From Blastococcus sp. CCUG 61487 (GTDB lineage Bacteria; Actinomycetota; Actinomycetes; Mycobacteriales; Geodermatophilaceae), in assembly GCF_005222955.1 (NCBI RefSeq), contig NZ_LWUA01000179.1, positions 1 through 53,657 of the forward strand: 53,657 nucleotides of DNA, in the 5' to 3' direction. Position numbers and translations under genes: made by a program. This document shows positions 46,526 to 53,657 of this stretch, one piece after another; positions within the stretch are counted from its first letter, which is position 1; every line of letters begins with the position of its first letter. The notes beneath the pieces were generated by a model, which was given only the letters and a program-made list of their open reading frames with translations, was not told where the DNA came from and ran no database searches.

Positions 46526-47005
46526 GTGGATACGTGGCTCATCGTGCTGCTGGTCGTCCTGGCCGTGGCAGTGGTCGTGGTGCTCGCCCTGCTGCTGAGC
46601 AAGCGCTCGCGCATCGCGCAGGCGCGCAAGCGGGAGCAGGCCCGCGAGCACCTGCAGGAGGCGCAGGTGAGGTCGGCCCGCGCGGAGAAGGAGCGGGCAC
46701 TCGCCGAGGAGCAGTCCGCGCAGGCCCGTCGCGAACTGGCCGAGGTCCAGGAGCGCGCCGCCCTGGCCGAGCAGGAGGCGCGGGAGCGCGCCGCCCGCGC
46801 CGACGAGGACCGCTCCGAGGCCGACAGGTTGCGAGCCAGCGCGCAGAAGGCCGCCCCGGACCTCGTGTCCGGTGGCACGACGACTGTCGATGACGGTCGC
46901 GGCACCGCCGGCCGGCACGCCGTCCAGCCGGACGGGGTCCCGGCGGACGGTGTCACGGAACCGCGCCCCGACGAGCACGGCACGGGTGGTGCCACGCGCC
47001 GCTGA
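46526..47005 (+). CDS. Membrane-anchored coiled-coil protein
   Basis: 159 aa, GTG with GGGAGG upstream. One N-terminal transmembrane helix (WLIVLLVVLAVAVVVVLALLL), then about 85 residues of Arg/Glu/Ala coiled coil and a disordered Gly/Thr/Asp tail. Actinobacteria have many such proteins; function unknown. Confidence 0.75.
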   Translation: MDTWLIVLLVVLAVAVVVVLALLLSKRSRIAQARKREQAREHLQEAQVRSARAEKERALAEEQSAQARRELAEVQERAALAEQEARERAARADEDRSEADRLRASAQKAAPDLVSGGTTTVDDGRGTAGRHAVQPDGVPADGVTEPRPDEHGTGGATRR

Positions 47006-47061
47006 CTTTTCCCCTCCCCGGCGGTCCAATGCACCAGGACCGTCGATCCGGGAGGAGCGCC

Positions 47062-48141
47062 ATGACCGATCTGCTCGCCATCGGGACGCGCAAGGGGCTG
47101 TGGCTGGCCCGCAGCGAGGACGACCGGAGGTCGTGGACCGTCGACGGACCGCACCTCCTGGCCCAGGAGGTCGCGGCCGTCTGCGTCGACACGCGGCGCC
47201 CGACGCCGCGCCTCCTGGCCGGCATCCAGTACGGGCACTGGGGGCCGACGGTCATGTGGTCCGACGACCTCGGTGCCACCTGGCAGGAGACCGAGCACGG
47301 CGGCATCAGGTTCCCGGAGGACGCCGGCGCGGCGCTGCTGCGCGTGTGGCAGCTGCGGCCCGACACCGCCGACCGGCCCGACGTCGTGTGGGCCGGCTGT
47401 GAGCCGCAGTCGCTGTGGCGCAGCACCGACGGCGGCTGCTCCTTCGAGCTGGTCCGGGGGCTCTGGGACCACCCGCACCGGCCCACCTGGGAGCCCGGCG
47501 GCGGTGGGGGAGCGGTGCACACCGTGCTGCCCGACGCCGCGACCGAGCGGGTGACCGTCGCGATGAGCACCGGCGGCGTCTACGTCAGCGAGAACGGCCG
47601 CGACGGCTGGGAGCCCCGCAACCGCGGGATCACCGCCCCGTTCCTGCCCGAGCCGCCCGAGTACGGCCAGTGCGTGCACAAGGTCGCCGTCGACGCCGGC
47701 GACCCCGACCGCATGTACGCCCAGAACCACTTCGGGGTGTTCCGCACCGACGACGCCGGCGGGCGGTGGACGTCGATCGCCGACGGGCTGCCGGCCGACT
47801 TCGGCTTCCCGATCGCGACCTCGCTGTCCGCACCCGGGACGGCGTGGGTGGTGCCGCTGGTCGCCGACATGCAGCGGGTGCCACCGGACGGGCGACTCCG
47901 CGTACACCGCACCCGGGACGCCGGCGCGACCTGGACGGAGTCCTCCGCCGGCCTGCCCGACGCGGCGTGGACGGCGGTCATGCGGGACGCGTTCTGCGTC
48001 GACGAGGGCGACCCGACCGGCGTCTACCTCGGCACGCGCGACGGGTGCGTGTACGCCAGCGCCGACGAGGGCGACACGTTCGGCCTGGTGGTCGACCACC
48101 AGGCCGACGTCCTCGCCGTCCGCGCGTACCGGCTGCCGTGA
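47062..48141 (+). CDS. BNR/sialidase-like beta-propeller protein
   Basis: 359 aa from ATG with GGAGGAG seven bases upstream. Repeated strands carry Asp-box-like motifs (SDDLGATWQETE, STDGGCSFELV, TDDAGGRWTSI, RTRDAGATWTESS, ADEGDTFGLVV), giving a six- or seven-bladed propeller of the exo-sialidase/VPS10 type. No signal peptide, so it acts in the cytoplasm. Sialidase activity is unproven and the catalytic residues of true sialidases are not evident. It is followed closely by a MoaD/ThiS-like gene. Confidence 0.8.
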   Translation: MTDLLAIGTRKGLWLARSEDDRRSWTVDGPHLLAQEVAAVCVDTRRPTPRLLAGIQYGHWGPTVMWSDDLGATWQETEHGGIRFPEDAGAALLRVWQLRPDTADRPDVVWAGCEPQSLWRSTDGGCSFELVRGLWDHPHRPTWEPGGGGGAVHTVLPDAATERVTVAMSTGGVYVSENGRDGWEPRNRGITAPFLPEPPEYGQCVHKVAVDAGDPDRMYAQNHFGVFRTDDAGGRWTSIADGLPADFGFPIATSLSAPGTAWVVPLVADMQRVPPDGRLRVHRTRDAGATWTESSAGLPDAAWTAVMRDAFCVDEGDPTGVYLGTRDGCVYASADEGDTFGLVVDHQADVLAVRAYRLP

Positions 48142-48151
48142 GGGGACGACG

Positions 48152-48433
48152 GTGACCGTGCAGGTGCTGCTGCCCGGGGCCCTCGCCGGGCTCGCGGGCG
48201 GCGCGCGCCACCTGGAGCTCCAGCCGGACGGCGGCACGCTGGCCGACGTCCTGGACGCGCTGGCGGCAGAGCACCCGGTGCTGTGCCGCCGGATCCGCGA
48301 CGAGACCGGCACCGTCCGGCGCTTCGTGAACGTCTACGTCGACGGCGAGGACGTGCGGTACGCGGGCGGCCTGCGCACCCCGGTGACCGACGGCGCCGAG
48401 GTGCAGGTGCTCCCCTCGGTCGCCGGGGGGTAG
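48152..48433 (+). CDS. MoaD/ThiS-like ubiquitin-fold protein
   Basis: 93 aa, GTG start ten bases after the propeller gene. LLPGALAGLAGGARHLELQPDGGTLADVLDALAAEHPVLCRRIRDETGTVRRFVNVYVDGEDVRYAGGLRTPVTDGAEVQVLPSVAGG has the beta-grasp pattern, ending in the Gly-Gly that is thiocarboxylated in sulfur carriers. Pairing with a propeller protein recurs in actinobacteria as far as I recall; the acceptor pathway is unknown. Confidence 0.85.
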   Translation: MTVQVLLPGALAGLAGGARHLELQPDGGTLADVLDALAAEHPVLCRRIRDETGTVRRFVNVYVDGEDVRYAGGLRTPVTDGAEVQVLPSVAGG

Positions 48434-48437
48434 CCGG

Positions 48438-48680
48438 TCAGAGTGCGGCGAGCTCCGCGCACGTGGGGCAGAGCTGCTGCTCCTCGTACCCCTCCGGCGG
48501 CCACGGCTGCTGCTCGTCGATGGAGACGTAGGCCCCGCACAGCGCCTTGCGGCTCTGCCCGCTCACGCGACCGATCGTGGCGTGCGCCGGACCGATCTGC
48601 CGGGGCTTGAGACCTTCCGCGCCGAAGGCGCCGACCATCACCACCGCGTGTGCCGTGCCGTACGCGTAGACGCTGGTCAT
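48438..48680 (-). CDS. Small zinc-motif protein, hypothetical
   Basis: 80 aa, MTSVYAYGTAHAVVMVGAFGAEGLKPRQIGPAHATIGRVSGQSRKALCGAYVSIDEQQPW... with LCGAYV and a C-terminal CPTCAEL that could bind zinc. An upstream GTG would extend the N-terminus by 23 residues. Convergent with the MoaD/ThiS-like gene. Function unknown. Confidence 0.6.
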   Translation of the reverse strand: MTSVYAYGTAHAVVMVGAFGAEGLKPRQIGPAHATIGRVSGQSRKALCGAYVSIDEQQPWPPEGYEEQQLCPTCAELAAL

Positions 48681-48891
48681 GCCGCCAGGGTCCGAGCCGC
48701 CGCCCCCCGGGGCCAGCACCGCCGGGCGCGTGTTCGGCGCACCCGTCACACCCGTCCCACCCGTCGCGGGATCGCCGGTCCGCGGCCCGCCCTCGACCTC
48801 GCGGTGTGGCCGCGAGGCGCGCGGTGTACGGCGGGTTCGGCTGCCGCACCGCGCGGTCGAGGTACTGCGAGGCCCTCGCGGCGGCGTGCCG

Positions 48892-49794
48892 CTACTCCCG
48901 GCCGAGTGCGACGGCCAGCGCGGCCCGGACCTCCTCGACCTCCTCCGGGCCGGCGGGCAGCTGCGGGAGCCGCATGGCCGCCGAGGGGAGCAGGCCGAGC
49001 AGGTTCAGGGCCAACTTCGAGCGGAGCGCGCCGTTGCCGCTGCCGCAGATCAGGTCGACGGCGGGCAGCGTCGACCTGAACAGCTCGCGCGCCTCCCGCG
49101 GCTCGCCCGCCTCGGCCAGGGCGATGACCCGCGCCAGCCGGTCGCCGACCAGGTGCCCGGCCATGCTCACCAGCCCGACGGCGCCCACCGAGAGGAACGG
49201 CAGCAGCACGCCGTCGTCCCCGGAGTACCAGGCCAGCCCGGTCTCGGGGATCAGCCGCAGCGCCGCCACCGGGTCACCTGTCGCGTCCTTCACCGCCCAG
49301 ATGCGCGGGTGCTCGGCCAGGCGCCGCAGCGAGTCGGGGCTCAGCCGCAGCCCGGTCCGCGCCGGGACGTCGTAGAGCATCACCGGCAGGTCGGTGGCGT
49401 CGGCGACGGCGGTCAGGTGCGCGACGACGCCGTCCTGCGAGGGCCGGGAGTAGTACGGCGTCACCGCCAGCAGGCCGTCGGCGCCCGCGTCGGCCGCAGC
49501 GCGGGCCAGCTCCACCGCGTGCCTGGTGTCGTAGGAGCCGGCGCCGGACAGGACGACGCCGCGGTGGCCGACGGCGTCGCGCACGGCACGGATCAGGTCG
49601 GCCTTCTCCCGGTCCGACGTCGTCGGCGCCTCGCCGGTGGTGCCGCTGAGCACCAGCCCGTCGGAGCCGGAGTCGATCAGGTGGACCGCGAGCCGTGCGG
49701 CGGCGTCCAGGTCGAGGTCGCCGTCGGCGGTCATCGGCGTGACCATCGCGGTCAGCAGAGCCCCGAACGGCCGTCGCGCGGAGGGGCCGGACAT
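48892..49794 (-). CDS. dapA: 4-hydroxy-tetrahydrodipicolinate synthase
   Basis: 300 aa, the normal length for the family. GALLTAMVTPMTADGDLD at the N-terminus, SGTTGEAPT (about 50-58, Thr-Thr for pyruvate binding), TPYYSRP, MLYDVPARTG (Tyr141, in the place of the catalytic Tyr), and Schiff-base Lys169 in IWAVKDATGD. It condenses pyruvate with aspartate semialdehyde in the first committed step of lysine and diaminopimelate synthesis. Actinobacteria often have several DapA paralogues; this one, not beside dapB, could act on another aldehyde. Confidence 0.88.
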   Translation of the reverse strand: MSGPSARRPFGALLTAMVTPMTADGDLDLDAAARLAVHLIDSGSDGLVLSGTTGEAPTTSDREKADLIRAVRDAVGHRGVVLSGAGSYDTRHAVELARAAADAGADGLLAVTPYYSRPSQDGVVAHLTAVADATDLPVMLYDVPARTGLRLSPDSLRRLAEHPRIWAVKDATGDPVAALRLIPETGLAWYSGDDGVLLPFLSVGAVGLVSMAGHLVGDRLARVIALAEAGEPREARELFRSTLPAVDLICGSGNGALRSKLALNLLGLLPSAAMRLPQLPAGPEEVEEVRAALAVALGRE

Positions 49795-49906
49795 GCCGGA
49801 GAACCTACCGATCCGCGGTGTCCGTTCGGCCTCGGCGCGGTCAGCGCTGACCGGTATGTTGACCGCAGCCTCCGGCCGGGAGGTGTTCTCCGACCGGGGG
49901 TGGCTT

Positions 49907-51045
<1,139 letters not shown>

Positions 51046-51049
<4 letters not shown>

Positions 51050-51855
51050 CGGTGATGTCTCCCGAGCAGCCCGCCGCGACGGTTCTCACCGAGCAGACCG
51101 GCTCCGTCCTGCTGGTCACGATCAACCGGCCGCGAGCGCGCAACGCCCTGGACCTCGACGTCGCCACCCGCCTGGCCGACGCCTTCGACGCCGCGGAGGC
51201 CGATCCGGAGATCCGCTGCCTCGTGCTCACCGGCGCCGGCGACCAGGCCTTCTCCGCGGGCGCCGATCTCAAGGCCCTGGCCCGTGGGGAGCGGGCGATC
51301 GTGCCGGGCCGCGAGCAGTACGGCTTCGCCGGTGTCGTGCGGCACCCGACGAGCACGCCGGTCATCGCGGCGGTCAACGGTGCGGCGCTGGGCGGCGGCA
51401 CGGAGCTGGCGCTCGCCGCCGACCTCGTCGTCGCCGCCGAGCACGCCACCTTCGGCGTCCCCGAGGTCACGCGCGGCCTGTTGGCCGCCGCAGGCGGGGT
51501 CTTCCGGTTGCCCGAGCAACTGCCCCACAAGGTCGCGATGCGGCTGGTCCTCACCGGCGAGCCGATGAGCGCCGCGGAGGCGCTGCGCTGGGGCCTGGTC
51601 AACGAGGTCGTCCCGGCCGCCGACGTGGTGCCGACGGCGATGCGGATGGCGGAGGCCGTCTCTGCCAACGCACCGCTGGCGGTGCAGGCCAGCAAGCGCC
51701 TGGCCCTCGGCATGGTGGATGGCGACCGGCCGGCGGAGGCCGAGCTGTGGCGGCGCTCCGCGGAGGAGATGGGCCGGCTGCTGGCCTCGGACGACGCCGC
51801 CGAGGGGATCGCGGCGTTCGCGGAGAAGCGGCCGCCGCGGTGGACGGCCCGCTGA
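51046..51855 (+). CDS. Enoyl-CoA hydratase/isomerase
   Basis: 269 aa (or 266 from ATG at 51055). SVLLVTINRPRARNALD, the oxyanion-hole segments FSAGADLKAL and AAVNGAALGGGTELALAAD, and FGVPEVTRGLLAAAGGVFRLP are all present. It adds water to the enoyl-CoA made by the upstream dehydrogenase, with which it shares a GTGA overlap, so the pair acts consecutively in fatty- or branched-chain acyl-CoA oxidation. Confidence 0.9.
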
Positions 51856-51891
51856 ATCACCAGGGGTGAGCGGCCGATGCAGGGGGCAGAT

Positions 51892-53604
51892 ATGCCGGTC
51901 ATGAGCACCTCTGCGCCGCGGCTGCCCGACGCGCTGGAGGCGCTGCGCGACCGGCTGGACGAGGCGCCCCTGCACCTCGACGTCCCCGGCCGGGACGACG
52001 CGAGCAGAGCCGCCCGCGCCGTCGTCGACCAGGTCGACGACTACCTGCTGCCGCGGCTGCGGGACCTCGACGCGCCCCTGCTGGCCGTCGTCGGCGGCTC
52101 CACCGGCGCCGGCAAGTCGACCCTGGTCAACAGCCTGCTCGGCGCGCACGTGACCACCGCCGGCGTCCTCCGGCCGACCACCCGCGCGCCGGTCCTGGTG
52201 TGCTCCCCGGCCGACCGGGACGCCTTCGCCGGCGATCGGGTGCTGCCTGGCCTGGCCCGCACCACCGGCGAGGGCGAGGTCACCGGGGGGCTGCGGCTGT
52301 TGGTCAGCGACGCGCTGCCGCCCGGGCTGGCGGTCCTCGACGCCCCGGACGTCGACTCGGTCGTCGAGACCAACCGCGAACTGGCCGGGCAGCTGCTCGC
52401 GGCCGCTGACCTGTGGATCTTCGTGACGACGGCGGCCCGCTACGCCGACGCCGTCCCGTGGGAGCTGCTGCGCACGGCGCAGGAGCGCGGCACCGCGCTG
52501 GCCGTCGTCCTCGACCGGGTACCCCCGGAGGCCACCCGCGAGATCGCCGACGACCTGACCGGGATGCTCCGCGCTGCCGGCCTGAGCGGGGCCCGGCTGT
52601 TCGTCGTGGAGGAGCGGCCGCTGAACGACGGCCTCCTCCCCGAGGACCAGGTCGAGCCGCTGCGGACCTGGCTGCACGGCCTGGCCGCCGACCAGGAGCA
52701 GCGCGCCGCCGTGGTCCGGCAGACGCTGGCCGGGGCGCTGGACAGCCTCGACGCCCGGGTGGACGCCGTGGTGCAGGCGGTCGTGCGGCAGGCCGAGGCG
52801 GCGGACGCGCTGCGGGCCGGCGCCGAGGCCGCCTACGAGCGGGCCTGCACGTCGGTCTCCGACGGCGTGGCCGGCGGCGCCCTGCTGCGCGGCGAGGTGC
52901 TCGCCCGGTGGCAGGAGTTCGTCGGCACGGGGGAGTGGATGCGCACGCTCCAGGGCCAGGTCGGCCGGTTGCGCGACCGGATCACCGCGACGCTCACCGG
53001 CCGGCCCTCGGCCGGCGCCGGGCTGCAGCAGGCGCTGGAGTCGGGGGTGGAGGTGCTCCTGCGGGACGCCGCGGACGAGGCGGCCGAGCGGACGGTGACC
53101 GCCTGGCGGGGGACGCCGGGTGGCCCCGGCCTGCTCGCCGGCCGGCAGGCCGAGCTCGAGGCCGCCGCCCCGGAGTTCCCGGAGCGCGCATCGGCCGAGG
53201 TCCGGAACTGGCAGGGCGCCGTCCTGGACCTGGTGCGCAGCGAGGGAGCCGGCAAGCGGACCCGCGCGCGCACGCTCTCCTGGGGCGTCAACGGCGCGGG
53301 GGCCGTGGTCATGGTCGCGGTCTTCGCCTCGACCGGCGGGCTGACCGGCGGTGAAGTCGCGGTGGCCGGCGGCACCACCGCGGTGGGACAGCGGGTGCTC
53401 GAGGCCGTCTTCGGCGACTCCGCCGTGCGGGCGCTCGCCGCCCGGGCCCGCAAGGACCTGGAGCAGCGCACCGACCGGCTGCTCACCGGCGAGCGGCAGC
53501 GGTTCGACGCGTTGGTGGACGCGGCCGCGCCCCCGCCCGGCAGCATCGACGACCTGCGGGCGGCGGCCGCCGAGCTGAGCGCGGCCCGGCGGGCGCAGCG
53601 GTGA
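51892..53604 (+). CDS. Dynamin-like/YfjP-type GTPase, first of a pair
   Basis: 570 aa; the ATG at 51892 has AGGGGG five bases upstream (ATGs at 51877 and 51901 are alternatives). The G1 motif GGSTGAGKST is at about residues 68-77, followed by VLDAPDVDSVVETN (G3) and a G4-like VVLDRVP. A long helical stalk follows, and near the C-terminus a hydrophobic hairpin (GAVVMVAVFASTGGLTGGEVAVAGG) that should anchor the protein to membrane. In actinobacteria such GTPases come as tandem pairs; Streptomyces DynA/DynB are comparable and act at septa. Specific role unproven here. Confidence 0.8.
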   Translation: MPVMSTSAPRLPDALEALRDRLDEAPLHLDVPGRDDASRAARAVVDQVDDYLLPRLRDLDAPLLAVVGGSTGAGKSTLVNSLLGAHVTTAGVLRPTTRAPVLVCSPADRDAFAGDRVLPGLARTTGEGEVTGGLRLLVSDALPPGLAVLDAPDVDSVVETNRELAGQLLAAADLWIFVTTAARYADAVPWELLRTAQERGTALAVVLDRVPPEATREIADDLTGMLRAAGLSGARLFVVEERPLNDGLLPEDQVEPLRTWLHGLAADQEQRAAVVRQTLAGALDSLDARVDAVVQAVVRQAEAADALRAGAEAAYERACTSVSDGVAGGALLRGEVLARWQEFVGTGEWMRTLQGQVGRLRDRITATLTGRPSAGAGLQQALESGVEVLLRDAADEAAERTVTAWRGTPGGPGLLAGRQAELEAAAPEFPERASAEVRNWQGAVLDLVRSEGAGKRTRARTLSWGVNGAGAVVMVAVFASTGGLTGGEVAVAGGTTAVGQRVLEAVFGDSAVRALAARARKDLEQRTDRLLTGERQRFDALVDAAAPPPGSIDDLRAAAAELSAARRAQR

Positions 53605-53657
53605 GCCGGCGGAACCGCGGCGGGCTGCCGCTGACCGACCGCCTCGCGGCGCTGCGC
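53601..53657 (+). CDS. Second GTPase of the pair, cut by the right edge
   Basis: GTG overlaps the stop of the preceding GTPase (GTGA). The first 19 residues, MSRRNRGGLPLTDRLAALR, start like the paired GTPase found in this position in other actinobacteria. Only the N-terminus is visible; identity inferred from context. Confidence 0.5.
   Translation, partial: MSRRNRGGLPLTDRLAALR

Noticed and set aside
47062-48141. A true secreted sialidase
   Set aside because: No signal peptide and no clear catalytic Arg triad; only Asp-box-like propeller repeats are visible.

Overview
The window is high-GC actinobacterial DNA. The flanking host genes (a lipoprotein L,D-transpeptidase, dapA, an acyl-CoA dehydrogenase / enoyl-CoA hydratase pair, a dynamin-like GTPase pair) and the Ala/Arg/Gly/Pro-rich proteins fit a Geodermatophilus/Blastococcus/Modestobacter-like host. 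That placement is an inference; no rRNA or other marker is present.

Roughly 85% of the window (1 to about 45,050) is one large siphovirus-type prophage integrated at the 3' end of a tRNA-Lys(CUU) gene. All but two of its genes lie on the minus strand, and consecutive genes very often overlap by GTGA, ATGA or TGATG, so the genome reads as one long translationally coupled series. Read in the direction of transcription (right to left) the layout is: (i) 44,454-44,725, a control region with divergent promoters and paired operators between a 59-aa HTH protein (Cro/Xis-like) and a 108-aa HTH repressor on the plus strand whose last codons lie inside the tRNA gene; (ii) 24,076-44,454, an early/accessory region with two ParB-like proteins, a sliding-clamp-like protein fused to an FtsK gamma domain, a Bcs1-like AAA+ ATPase, a Dam-type methyltransferase, a MazG-like protein, a CAP/SCP-domain secreted protein, two HNH proteins and many small zinc-ribbon, HTH and DUF proteins; (iii) 23,705-24,075, a repeat-rich non-coding gap next to the terminase that is a candidate cos/packaging site; (iv) 12,500-23,704, head and tail-tube genes: TerS, TerL, portal, MuF-like protein, scaffold, decoration protein, capsid E, connectors, tail terminator, major tail protein and the frameshifted tail chaperones; (v) 3,600-12,500, tape measure, three large tail-tip/fibre proteins and small accessory genes; (vi) 1-3,580, amidase endolysin, several small membrane proteins (holin candidates), a DUF1353 protein and one gene cut by the left edge. 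The left end of the prophage, its attL and its integrase are outside the window.

From 45,086 rightwards is host chromosome: L,D-transpeptidase, a membrane coiled-coil protein, a BNR/sialidase-like propeller paired with a MoaD/ThiS-like protein, a small zinc-motif protein, dapA, acyl-CoA dehydrogenase, enoyl-CoA hydratase, and two tandem GTPase genes (the second cut by the right edge).

The most interesting feature is the right attachment junction. The candidate repressor gene runs into the tRNA-Lys gene and stops in the anticodon loop, the usual crossover region for tyrosine integrases. This is the architecture expected for integration-dependent immunity, in which integration decides the C-terminus of the repressor. 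The clamp-FtsK-gamma fusion, the Bcs1-like/ParB-like pair, the CAP-domain protein and a 14-bp repeat just inside the start of five genes are further unusual features.
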